Of a stretch of 64,000 nt of DNA, positions 54,496 through 62,513 are shown one piece after another; position 1 is the first letter of the stretch, and the number at the start of each line of letters is the position of its first letter. Position numbers and translations under genes: made by a program. This DNA is from Paenibacillus sp. FSL K6-1330. GTDB lineage: Bacteria > Bacillota > Bacilli > Paenibacillales > Paenibacillaceae. A model generated the notes under the pieces. It was not told the origin of the DNA, did not search any database, and saw only the letters and a program-made list of their open reading frames with translations. Location: assembly GCF_037976825.1 (NCBI RefSeq), contig NZ_CP150269.1:393001-457000 (forward strand), in the 5' to 3' direction.

Positions 54496-55602
54496 ATGTC
54501 TACAATACAAATGGTGCAATTAAAAGAGACGGACATCACCAAAGTAGAGCAAGAAGCACAGCAGCTCATCCAACGTGTTGCGTCTACGGATTCGATGGAA
54601 CTTGAAACTTTAATGGACAACATCGGACGAATGGGACAAAAGACCATGGAACAGGCGAGCCAATCACTCGGCATGTTACAGCGTCCGGTAAATGAAATGA
54701 TGTCGGGTAAAAGATCCGAAGTTTCCAATAATATATTAAAACTTAGATCAGAGATCGACTCACTCAGCAAAAGCAAGCAACTCGGTTTTTTTGATAAGCT
54801 GTTGAAGAAAACGCCACTAAAAAATTACATATATAAGTACCAATCTGTTAAAACAAATGTCGATGCGATTGTTCAGTCTTTAAGAAATGGTAAAGAAACA
54901 TTAGAAGAAAATATTGTTTATATGAAAAATCTCAAACGTTCATCTCTGGAATCTGTATATAATTTGCAAATCCGTATTGCAATGGGGCATAAACTAAAAG
55001 AGCTATTTGAGCTTGAAATTGCAAAGCCGGATAATGCAAATCGGAAAACCCATTTGGAGCGTGGTTTGCGAAAAGTGGTAACCCGAATACAGTCCTTTGA
55101 AGAAATGGTTATGCTCTATCAACAAGCAATCGCTGGAACAGATATTATTAACGATAACAATGATAAGCTTATTGACTCGGTTGAATCGACAATTGATAAG
55201 ACCCAGCATTTAATTTCCGTATCGGCAATGATAACTATGGCTCTTCAGGATCAGTTAGACACGATCGATGCGGTAAACTCTGCAAATTCGACACTTCAGA
55301 ATATGTTTGAAGAGAATTCACGCATGCTGAAGGAGACAACCCAGAAAACCAATGACCTGCTAGGAAAACCTGCTATTCAATTGGAATCAATTGATCGAGC
55401 AATGACGGATTTATTCACCGCAATTGATCTGTATGAACAATCCAATCGCTCTATCATTCAATCAGCGTCAGAGCATACAAAGCGTTTAAGCGAGATTAAC
55501 GGCAAGATGCACGATCGTTTGGGTTTAATGCCTGGAAATAAGCCGAATCAACAACTGGAGCCGAAAACAAGCGAAGCAGTGAGCAGCAGTTTTCTGGATT
55601 AA
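54496..55602 (+). CDS. telA: Toxic anion resistance protein TelA
   Basis: A 368-residue, largely helical soluble protein of the TelA family (PF05816). Diagnostic segments include SLSKSKQLGFFDKLLKKTPLKNYIYKY and VYNLQIRIAMGHKLKELFELEIAKP (given in part). RBS TGGGAGGA precedes the ATG. With XpaC it forms the second half of the Ter/Tel response, giving tolerance to tellurite and to some peptides that attack the membrane. Mechanism is unknown. A terminator follows at 55613. Confidence 0.93.
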   Translation: MSTIQMVQLKETDITKVEQEAQQLIQRVASTDSMELETLMDNIGRMGQKTMEQASQSLGMLQRPVNEMMSGKRSEVSNNILKLRSEIDSLSKSKQLGFFDKLLKKTPLKNYIYKYQSVKTNVDAIVQSLRNGKETLEENIVYMKNLKRSSLESVYNLQIRIAMGHKLKELFELEIAKPDNANRKTHLERGLRKVVTRIQSFEEMVMLYQQAIAGTDIINDNNDKLIDSVESTIDKTQHLISVSAMITMALQDQLDTIDAVNSANSTLQNMFEENSRMLKETTQKTNDLLGKPAIQLESIDRAMTDLFTAIDLYEQSNRSIIQSASEHTKRLSEINGKMHDRLGLMPGNKPNQQLEPKTSEAVSSSFLD

Positions 55603-55612
55603 TTGTTCATGA

Positions 55613-55638
55613 GAGGTGCCTTTGGGCACTTCTTTTTT
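55613..55638 (+). terminator. Terminator after telA
   Basis: GAGGTGCC-TTTG-GGCACTTC, an 8-bp stem with one G-U pair, then six T. Confidence 0.88.
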
Positions 55639-55726
55639 GCAAGACTCAGGCTGTAAAAGTATTTATATTAACATAACGGAACAGCCCTCTTCATACACTA
55701 TTAAAAAAATGAAGAGAGGCTCAAAT

Positions 55727-55822
55727 ATGTGGGGACCCATCGTTTGCGGAATATTAATCGTTGTGTTTATCATTGTGGCCAGTTTAAATAAGGCTGAGGG
55801 CATAGATGACCACACGAAGTAG
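55727..55822 (+). CDS. Small single-helix membrane protein
   Basis: A 31-residue peptide with one transmembrane helix (PIVCGILIVVFIIVASL) and a charged tail (NKAEGIDDHTK). ATG 55727 is eight bases after GAGAGG; an in-frame ATG at 55709 would lack a ribosome site. It follows telA and its terminator, so it has its own unseen promoter. Proteins this short and hydrophobic often tune a larger membrane partner; the partner is unknown. Confidence 0.55.
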   Translation: MWGPIVCGILIVVFIIVASLNKAEGIDDHTK

Positions 55823-55908
55823 TTTAAACAGCAACTGATGACCGGCACTGATCAATTTGGTTAGGAAACAATTATCAGTTAATCCCATAGCCAAGGAGCG
55901 CGTTCTAA

Positions 55909-56478
55909 ATGGAGGATTTTAGTTATTCTCAACCAACTGAAACCAGCTATAATATAAAGTTTATGTATGGAGGGGAACCCTTCAATTTCAATCTTTTTCT
56001 AAAAAACGGATCTTGGATTCTACATCCGTTTGACGGGATTTTACTTGGTAATCAACAGATGTGCTCTTTAGTAATGAATGAGCTTTTTAAATATAAACCC
56101 TTTCAGGTGATGCTTGCCAAACAGCGTATTTCTTTTTCCGAGATCAGGAGCTCTATTGAACTGGAAAGTGTGGACGAGCCGATTTCCATTTTTAGAGATC
56201 AGGATCAATTTAAGTCGAATAGTCAGAGAGACGAAATCATGGATTTTGTTGAACAGAATACTGTCGAAGAGGTCATTCAAATAGAGTGCGATTTCATTCG
56301 GGAACGAAGAGACTTCCACCAGAAAATTCTGGAACGAATGTTTATGGACAACCTGAGCCCTTCTGATCATGAGTTTGTTATTATTCAGAAGATCGCTAAA
56401 ATATACAATCAAGCTGAAATGCAAATGTCAGACCTCCTTGGTCCTCCATTTAATTTCGAAGACAAGAGACGGTGGTAA
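55909..56478 (+). CDS. Uncharacterised 189-residue protein next to telA
   Basis: I do not recognise a family. The protein has a beta-rich N-terminal part (about 10-60, IKFMYGGEPFNFNLFLKNGSW) and a helical C-terminal half with many acidic residues (about 110-185). There is no signal peptide or membrane helix. A good AAGGAG ribosome site lies before the ATG and codon use resembles that of the Ter genes, so it is a real gene. Its location suggests a function in the same stress response. Confidence 0.7.
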   Translation: MEDFSYSQPTETSYNIKFMYGGEPFNFNLFLKNGSWILHPFDGILLGNQQMCSLVMNELFKYKPFQVMLAKQRISFSEIRSSIELESVDEPISIFRDQDQFKSNSQRDEIMDFVEQNTVEEVIQIECDFIRERRDFHQKILERMFMDNLSPSDHEFVIIQKIAKIYNQAEMQMSDLLGPPFNFEDKRRW

Positions 56479-56500
56479 TATAGCAGCAAATTCAATTCGT

Positions 56501-56520
56501 TAGGCAGGGCTTTCTGCCTA
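56501..56520 (+). terminator. Weak hairpin after the 55909 gene
   Basis: TAGGCAG-GGCTTT-CTGCCTA, a 7-bp perfect stem, but without a tight T run. Low-confidence terminator. Confidence 0.4.
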
Positions 56521-56647
56521 TTCGTGTTATTTTCTATTAAATAATAATGTTTATGTTTTCGGTATGCTAAGTGATGCTCATCTTGGCTTGTATGGTATCC
56601 AAAGTTTTATTTTTACCGTCACTAAAATGTAAACGCATACTTATTCA

Positions 56648-56656
56648 TGGTATAAT
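56648..56656 (+). promoter_or_regulatory. Extended -10 promoter
   Basis: TGGTATAAT, an extended -10 element, lies 75 bp before the small gene at 56731; the -35 (TGTAAA at 56628) is poor, as expected for extended -10 promoters. Confidence 0.6.
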
Positions 56657-56730
56657 GTTTCTAATAGATTAAGCGATTTTAGTCATTTGGGATTATAATG
56701 CTGCAAATCTGGCCTGGGGGTGTTGCGAGG

Positions 56731-56919
56731 ATGAGAAGGTACAGCGTGTGGCGTCCGATTATGTTGATTGCGGTGGCGCTGCTTACGAACAGCTTGGTTA
56801 CGAATTTGGCGGGGGTATTTGGTATGACGCCAGAGTCGGCAAGCAGCTTGGGCGTAGTCGCCATGATTATTGCCGGATTAATTACGTATAATCGCATGAT
56901 GAAGTCCCGCCGCAAATGA
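56731..56919 (+). CDS. Small two-helix membrane protein
   Basis: A 62-residue protein with two hydrophobic segments (PIMLIAVALLTNSLVTNLAG and SLGVVAMIIAGLITY) separated by a short FGMTPESAS loop, and basic ends (MRRY, MMKSRRK). ATG 56731 is eight bases after GGGGGTG; in-frame starts back to 56698 are less likely. It has an extended -10 promoter and a terminator of its own. Function unknown. Confidence 0.65.
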   Translation: MRRYSVWRPIMLIAVALLTNSLVTNLAGVFGMTPESASSLGVVAMIIAGLITYNRMMKSRRK

Positions 56920-56961
56920 ATAATCATTCAAAACATTCATTGAAATGAACACCATGTTTGT

Positions 56962-56986
56962 AAGCACCTTGCCGGGTGCTTTCTTT
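56962..56986 (+). terminator. Terminator after small membrane gene
   Basis: AAGCACC pairs with GGTGCTT around a 6-base loop, followed by TCTTTC. The gap from here to the nup promoter at 57202 holds nothing else I can identify. Confidence 0.7.
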
Positions 56987-57201
56987 CATAAGGGGCTATT
57001 ATTTTTTTCCAAATTGCAGGGTCTGATCACTTGCAAGTTTTCGTAACACACCAATTGTAACCCCCCGTGTTATCTATAAAAACCGTGATATCAACACCGC
57101 GTTAACTACGGCTTCCTATCTCTACTAGAATTGGAATAAAACATGTCTTAAACGTTTCACCGCGACACAGATGCAGCTTGACAGATTCACCCAAATTTAT
57201 G

Positions 57202-57230
57202 TTGAAAAGGGTCTGTTTTATTAATATATT
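57202..57230 (+). promoter_or_regulatory. Sigma-A promoter of the nup operon
   Basis: TTGAAA at 57202-57207, a 17-base spacer, TATATT at 57225-57230; start point near 57237, giving a leader of about 48 bases. Another TTGACA at 57178 has no -10 partner. The short leader has no room for a purine riboswitch. Confidence 0.7.
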
Positions 57231-57284
57231 GTAAATAGCACGAATCTAGTATTCGGGCATATATACCTAGGAGGGTTATCCTTA

Positions 57285-58391
57285 ATGAAAAAAGGGGTCA
57301 TATCTTTAATCAGTTTGGCGTTATCTGTCACAATGCTGGCAGGTTGCGGCGACAAACCGGCGTCAGAACCAAGCGGCGGCGCAGGCGGCGATGCACCTAA
57401 GGCAAACTTCAAGGTAGGGATGGTTACGGACGCGGGAACCATCGATGACAAGTCGTTTAACCAGGGAACGTACGAAGGTATCGAGAAGGCGAATAAGGAC
57501 TTCAACATGGAGTATAAATACCTGAAGCCGGCCGGAACGACAGAAGCCGACTACTCGAAAGAGATCGGAAACCTGTATGATGCCGGATTTAAGTTCATTG
57601 TAACTCCAGGCTTCAAATTTGAAACAGCCGTGTTCAAAGCACAGGACAAGTATAAAGATGCTAAATTCGTTATTATCGATGGAACACCTCATTCCGGCGA
57701 CAGCAATCCGGTAGTTAAGGAAAATACAGTATCCATCTTCTTCGCTGAGCAAGAGTCCGGTTTCCTGGCTGGCGTAGCGACTGCGCTTCATGTGAAGGAT
57801 GGACAAGCTGGATTTATCGGCGGAATGGAAATCCCTCCTGTACAGAAGTTCAACTGGGGCTTCCAGCAGGGTGTAGCTTACGCCAACGAGAATCTCGGCA
57901 CGAAACTGGTAATTAACAAAGAAAACGTTGTTTACCAAGGATCCTTTGATGATGTTGCAGCAGGCAGCCAATTGGCGGCTCAAATGTATGACCGTGGCGT
58001 AAACGTGATCTTCGCAGCAGCAGGCGGCGTTGGCGTTGGTGCGATTAACGAAGCGAAGACTCGCGTACAGAACGGATCCGAAGTATGGATCGTTGGCGTA
58101 GACGTTGACCAGTATCAAGATGGCGTTTACGAAGGCGACAAATCCGTTGTCCTGACTTCGGCCGTGAAGAAAATCGACCATGCAGCTTACGATATGATCA
58201 AAGCTGAAACCGAAGGTAAATTCCCAGGCGGACAGACGCTTACGCTGGATGCGACCAATGATGGTGTCGGCCTTCCTGAGAAGAATCCGAACCTGAGCGA
58301 TGACGTCCTTAAGCAAGTTGACGAAGTGTTTGGCAAGATCAAAGCCGGCGAAGTTAAAGTAACGGCAGAGCAAGGCGATTTGATTAAGTAA
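57285..58391 (+). CDS. nupN: BMP/PnrA-type nucleoside-binding lipoprotein
   Basis: A 368-residue lipoprotein with lipobox MLAGC (Cys21) and a Bmp/PnrA fold (PF02608). Typical segments: VGMVTDAGTIDDKSFNQGTY near residue 43, then FIGGMEIPPVQKFNWGFQQG, and VIFAAAGGVGVGAI, which line the nucleoside pocket; the aspartate of DDKSFNQ contacts the ribose. ATG follows TAGGAGGG. It captures guanosine or other nucleosides for the NupOPQ transporter 400 bp downstream, as in B. subtilis (yufN-nupOPQ). A terminator after it keeps it in excess over the transporter. Confidence 0.95.
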   Translation: MKKGVISLISLALSVTMLAGCGDKPASEPSGGAGGDAPKANFKVGMVTDAGTIDDKSFNQGTYEGIEKANKDFNMEYKYLKPAGTTEADYSKEIGNLYDAGFKFIVTPGFKFETAVFKAQDKYKDAKFVIIDGTPHSGDSNPVVKENTVSIFFAEQESGFLAGVATALHVKDGQAGFIGGMEIPPVQKFNWGFQQGVAYANENLGTKLVINKENVVYQGSFDDVAAGSQLAAQMYDRGVNVIFAAAGGVGVGAINEAKTRVQNGSEVWIVGVDVDQYQDGVYEGDKSVVLTSAVKKIDHAAYDMIKAETEGKFPGGQTLTLDATNDGVGLPEKNPNLSDDVLKQVDEVFGKIKAGEVKVTAEQGDLIK

Positions 58392-58457
58392 TCCAAGACA
58401 ACCAGGTCATCTTCAGAAGCGTGGATAGACTTACTTGAAAAGCAGTGATACCGCATG

Positions 58458-58487
58458 AAAAAAGACGGATTCCCTCCGTCTTTTTTT
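58458..58487 (+). terminator. Terminator between nupN and nupO
   Basis: AAAAAAGACGGA-TTCCC-TCCGTCTTTTTT, a 12-bp perfect stem followed by T. Probably partial read-through, the common way to make more binding protein than transporter. Confidence 0.92.
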
Positions 58488-58561
58488 AAGGTATCAGAAT
58501 TTATAAGTTATTTCAGCGAAGCGTAAGCAATTCTGTAATTGCATTTATATGTTTTGGGGCC

Positions 58562-58613
58562 CCCCGCAAAGTATTTGGAACAAGCATCGAAGCATAGGCT
58601 CCACTTTGTGGGG
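58562..58613 (+). other. Long-loop hairpin between nupN and nupO
   Basis: CCCCGCAAAGT (58562-58572) pairs with ACTTTGTGGGG (58603-58613), 11 bp with one G-U pair, around a 30-base loop. A short T-rich tail follows. Function unclear; the rest of the 58392-58790 gap shows no gene. Confidence 0.5.
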
Positions 58614-58790
58614 CTATTTTAGGTATCAGACCGTATCACCAGCGCAAGCGATTGCATCCTGATATTGAATGTAGAATGATCTCTATGAAACTGCGTTCGG
58701 GCGGTTTGGAAGTGAGTCGATCCGCGTTTTTTAGCGGTTAATAATGAACAGGAAGATATCCAACAAAAAAGAAGGAGAGGACCCAAAACC

Positions 58791-60323
58791 ATGGACTATG
58801 TTGTCGAGATGGTGGGCATCCGCAAGGAATTTCCGGGGATCGTGGCCAATGACGATATCACGATTAGACTGAAGAAGGGCGAGATTCATGCGCTGCTCGG
58901 CGAGAACGGCGCGGGCAAGTCGACCCTGATGAGCATCCTGTTTGGCATGTACCAGCCTGACCGTGGCGTGATCAAAGTCAACGGCAAGGACGTGCGGATC
59001 TCGAATCCGAACGTCGCGAACAAACTTGGAATCGGGATGGTGCATCAGCATTTTAAATTGGTCGAGCCGTTTACCGTAACCGAGAATATTATTCTGGGCA
59101 GCGAGACGCGCAAGTTCTTTTTCGGCTTGGACGTGAGATCGGCTGCCAAACGGGTTGAGGAGCTGTCCAAACGATACGGCCTCAACGTGGACCCTTATGC
59201 CAAAATCGAGGATATATCGGTTGGAATGCAGCAGAGAGTGGAAATTCTCAAAATGCTGTATCGCGACGCGGAAGTGCTCATATTCGACGAGCCGACCGCT
59301 GTGTTGACCCCTCAGGAAATCGAAGATTTGCAGGGCATTATGAAAAACCTGGTCAATGAAGGCAAATCCATCATTCTGATCACCCACAAATTGAAAGAAA
59401 TTAAAGCGGTTGCGGACCGATGCACGGTCATTCGCCGCGGCAAGACGATTGGCACCGTAGAAGTGGCAGACACGAGCCGCGAGGCAATGGCCGAAATGAT
59501 GGTGGGCCGCAGCGTTTCCTTTAAGGTGGACAAGCAGGAGAGTCACCCGGGCAAGACCGTTCTTGAGATTAAATCGCTTACGGTAAAGAACAGCAAGAAA
59601 GTTGATGCGCTCAAAGGCTTTAGTCTGGACCTGCATGCCGGGGAGATTGTGGGCATTGCAGGCGTGGATGGTAACGGTCAATCGGAACTGATAGAAGCCA
59701 TTACCGGACTTCGGCAGGCGGAGAGCGGAACGGTGAGCTTGAATGGAAAAACGCTCAACGGTCTATCTGTCCGTCAACGAAATGAAAGCGGAATCGGCCA
59801 CATTCCGGAGGACCGCCAAAAGAGGGGCCTCGTACTGGATTATACGATTGAAGAGAATTTGATCCTCGAGGTGTATAACCGCCCACCGTATTCCAAGAAC
59901 GGGCTGCTGCAGCCAGCAGCGATTCGCAAGCATGCGGAGCATATCATTCAGAGTTTTGATGTGCGTTCCGGAACGGGCGGCCGGTCGATCGTGCGTTCGA
60001 TGTCCGGCGGTAACCAGCAAAAAGCGATCATCGGCCGCGAGGTAGAGCGCGATCCGGATCTGCTTATTGCCGTCCAGCCGACTCGGGGCCTTGACGTAGG
60101 CTCGATTGAATATATTCACCGGCGTCTGATCGAACAGCGCGACAAGGGGAAAGCCGTTCTGCTGGTTTCCCTGGAGCTTGATGAAGTGCTGAACTTGTCG
60201 GACCGCATTGCCGTTATCAATAACGGTGAACTGGTAGGTATCGTTAAAACCTCCGAAACGAACGAAAGAGAGCTCGGACTGATGATGGCCGGGTATCAAA
60301 AAGAGGAGGCACCACATGAATAA
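58791..60323 (+). CDS. nupO: Nucleoside ABC transporter, double ATPase subunit
   Basis: A 510-residue protein with two ATPase halves, as in all BMP-type and ribose-type importers. First half: Walker A GENGAGKST near residue 38, signature SVGMQQRVEI, Walker B VLIFDEPTAVLTP. Second half (from about residue 255): a changed Walker A GVDGNGQSEL, signature MSGGNQQKAI and LIAVQPTRGLDVGS. The second site lacks the Lys-Ser of a normal P-loop, normal in this family. RBS GAAGGAGAGG precedes ATG. It drives the NupP/NupQ channel. Confidence 0.95.
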   Translation: MDYVVEMVGIRKEFPGIVANDDITIRLKKGEIHALLGENGAGKSTLMSILFGMYQPDRGVIKVNGKDVRISNPNVANKLGIGMVHQHFKLVEPFTVTENIILGSETRKFFFGLDVRSAAKRVEELSKRYGLNVDPYAKIEDISVGMQQRVEILKMLYRDAEVLIFDEPTAVLTPQEIEDLQGIMKNLVNEGKSIILITHKLKEIKAVADRCTVIRRGKTIGTVEVADTSREAMAEMMVGRSVSFKVDKQESHPGKTVLEIKSLTVKNSKKVDALKGFSLDLHAGEIVGIAGVDGNGQSELIEAITGLRQAESGTVSLNGKTLNGLSVRQRNESGIGHIPEDRQKRGLVLDYTIEENLILEVYNRPPYSKNGLLQPAAIRKHAEHIIQSFDVRSGTGGRSIVRSMSGGNQQKAIIGREVERDPDLLIAVQPTRGLDVGSIEYIHRRLIEQRDKGKAVLLVSLELDEVLNLSDRIAVINNGELVGIVKTSETNERELGLMMAGYQKEEAPHE

Positions 60324-61371
60324 CAGCGTAAAATCGTTGCTTGCCGTCCTGTTCGGACTCATTGCGGGGGCACTGCTTATGGCGCTGACCGGACATAATC
60401 CGGTAGAAGGGTATAAGTATCTCATCCAGGGTGGACTCAAGAACCCGGAGAGGATCGGAAATACGCTGGCGACGGCGACTCCGCTTATTTTGACCGGTTT
60501 GTCCGTGGCCTTTGCCTTCCGTACCGGACTGTTTAATATCGGTGCTGCAGGCCAGATGCTGTTCGGTGGCTTTTGCGCGACGGCTGTCGGCCTCTCGCTG
60601 GATCTGCCGCGGGCTCTGCTCCTGTTGGTTATGGTACTGGTCGGGTTTATCGGAGGTGCGCTATGGGCGGTTGTCCCAGGTTTCCTGAAGGCTAAATATA
60701 ATGTGCACGAGGTCGTATCCACGATCATGATGAACTGGACGGCCTACTGGACCGTTTATTATGTTATTCCGGGTTACTTCAAAGGGGCGAGCCTGGAGAC
60801 GGAATCGCGCCAGCTTCCGCCGGAAGCGATGCTGCATCAGCAGTGGCTCAGCGATATGTTCCAAGGTTCTTATGTCAATCTGGGCTTTTTTATCGCGGTC
60901 ATTGCTGTTCTGGTCGTCGCTTTCCTTATTAACAAAACAACGCTCGGGTATGAATTGAAGGCGGTCGGATTCAACCGGCACGCTTCCGAATATGCGGGTA
61001 TCGCTGTCAAACGCAGTATCGTACTGTCCATGTTCATCTCCGGCGGCCTCGCGGGCCTCGCCGGTGTTGCACAGTATACGGGGAATGCCTCCAGCATGCA
61101 GATCGGCATTCTGCCGAGCCAGGGATTTGACGGGATTGCCGTAGCTCTGCTCGGAATCAATGCACCTATCGGTGTATTGGTGTCGGCCTTGTTCTTCGGA
61201 ATTCTCTATTCGGGCAGAGGGTTTATGAATGCGATGACGGAGATTCCGCCGGAAATCGCCGATTCGATTATCGCCATCATTATCTATTTTGCGGCAACCA
61301 GCATCTTGATCGAACGACTATACCGTAAAATGAAGCTGCGTCGCGCGGCTAATAAAAAGCAGGGGGAGTAA
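60316..61371 (+). CDS. nupP: Nucleoside ABC transporter permease NupP
   Basis: A 351-residue BPD_transp_2-type permease with about eight to ten helices. It starts SVKSLLAVLFGLIAGALLMAL, and the central TGLSVAFAFRTGLFNIGAAGQ segment is diagnostic for the family. The ATG at 60316 overlaps the end of nupO by eight bases with GAGGAGG inside nupO. C-terminus ends in basic residues (RKMKLRRAANKKQGE). Partner of NupQ. Confidence 0.95.
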   Translation: MNNSVKSLLAVLFGLIAGALLMALTGHNPVEGYKYLIQGGLKNPERIGNTLATATPLILTGLSVAFAFRTGLFNIGAAGQMLFGGFCATAVGLSLDLPRALLLLVMVLVGFIGGALWAVVPGFLKAKYNVHEVVSTIMMNWTAYWTVYYVIPGYFKGASLETESRQLPPEAMLHQQWLSDMFQGSYVNLGFFIAVIAVLVVAFLINKTTLGYELKAVGFNRHASEYAGIAVKRSIVLSMFISGGLAGLAGVAQYTGNASSMQIGILPSQGFDGIAVALLGINAPIGVLVSALFFGILYSGRGFMNAMTEIPPEIADSIIAIIIYFAATSILIERLYRKMKLRRAANKKQGE

Positions 61372-61377
61372 GGACAT

Positions 61378-62331
61378 ATGTGGACAACGATTGAACAGAT
61401 TTTTCCGTATGCCATCGCTTACACGATCCCGCTTTTGATTACCGCCTTGGGCGCGCTGTTCAGTGAACGAAGCGGGGTCGTCAATATCGGCCTTGACGGC
61501 TTGATGATTGTTGGTTCTTTCATCGGAGCCTTTGTCATATTCAAAATGCAGGCCCAATGGCCCGGCCAATCGTGGGTACTTTGGGTAGGATTATTGGCAG
61601 CAGCGGCAGCGAGTGCACTATTCTCGCTATTACATGCCTTTGCCAGTATCAACCTCAGTGCCAACCAGATCATAAGCGGTACGGCGATCAATATGATCGC
61701 GGGTGCCCTGACGATTTTCCTTGCCCGTAACATTACGGGGAGCGGTAAGATCAGCATTACGAATGGTTTTGCACCGTTTGATGTGCCTGTGCTGTCTAAG
61801 ATACCGGTTATTGGGGATTTGTTTTTTACCAAAACCTATGCAACAACCTGGCTTGTTCTATTAGTGTTAGTGCTCAGCGCACTAATATTGTACAGAACGC
61901 CGTTCGGTCTGCGACTCCGGTCCTGCGGCGAGCATCCGCACGCAGCGGAAGCAGCAGGTATTAAGGTACAGTCCATGCGGTATGTCGGCGTCATGATCTC
62001 GGGTGCTTTTTCCGGACTTGGGGGGGCTGTCATTCTGTTGACGTATTCCGGTGAATTTACGGGGAACGTAGCGGGACTAGGGTTCCTGGCGCTGGCGTCC
62101 CTCATCTTCGGACAATGGAAGCCGCTCGGCATCCTGCTGGCCACCTTGTTCTTCGGATTTGCCACGACGGTAGCCAACGTATCGCAGGTGATCCCGTCAT
62201 TGGCGGTGATCCCGCCGGTCATTCTCAAGATTTTCCCTTATGTTGTCACGCTGATCGCACTCGTGATTTTCTCCAAATCCTCGAATGCGCCGAAAGCCGT
62301 AGGGGAGCCGTTCGATTCAGGTAAACGGTAA
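61378..62331 (+). CDS. nupQ: Nucleoside ABC transporter permease NupQ
   Basis: A 317-residue permease of the same superfamily with the hallmark ALGALFSERSGVVNIGLDGL segment near residue 22 and a glycine-rich second half (GAFSGLGGAVILLTYSGEF). It begins six bases after the nupP stop with a good GGGGGAG site. It completes the nupNOPQ operon, which imports guanosine and perhaps other nucleosides. A terminator-like hairpin follows. Confidence 0.95.
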   Translation: MWTTIEQIFPYAIAYTIPLLITALGALFSERSGVVNIGLDGLMIVGSFIGAFVIFKMQAQWPGQSWVLWVGLLAAAAASALFSLLHAFASINLSANQIISGTAINMIAGALTIFLARNITGSGKISITNGFAPFDVPVLSKIPVIGDLFFTKTYATTWLVLLVLVLSALILYRTPFGLRLRSCGEHPHAAEAAGIKVQSMRYVGVMISGAFSGLGGAVILLTYSGEFTGNVAGLGFLALASLIFGQWKPLGILLATLFFGFATTVANVSQVIPSLAVIPPVILKIFPYVVTLIALVIFSKSSNAPKAVGEPFDSGKR

Positions 62332-62361
62332 CGGATTGCGCAAGTCGATGTAAGACATCTA

Positions 62362-62417
62362 GAACCTCTGATATGCCTATGCCCACTTAGGGTTAGGTCT
62401 ATTGGAGGTTTTTTTAC
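62362..62417 (+). terminator. Terminator after the nup operon
   Basis: AACCTC near 62363 pairs with GAGGTT near 62405, with further pairing of CCTA and TAGG inside, then a run of T to 62415. Confidence 0.75.
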
Positions 62418-62513
62418 ATTTAGCATACTTTAGGTTAGAACTCCCAAAACATCTCTGGTATATATAGTAAATAAGGCTACAGAATTTAATAGAATAGAGG
62501 AGTGAAAACCTGA

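Noticed and set aside
57231..57284. Purine riboswitch before the nucleoside importer
   Set aside because: The leader is about 48 bases and lacks the conserved junction and loop sequences.
57363..58373. 336-codon open frame on the - strand across nupN
   Set aside because: It mirrors a well-supported lipoprotein gene, has no ribosome site and no recognisable domain.
58731..59681. 316-codon open frame on the - strand across nupO
   Set aside because: Shadow of the ATPase gene; His-rich, low-meaning sequence and no start signal.
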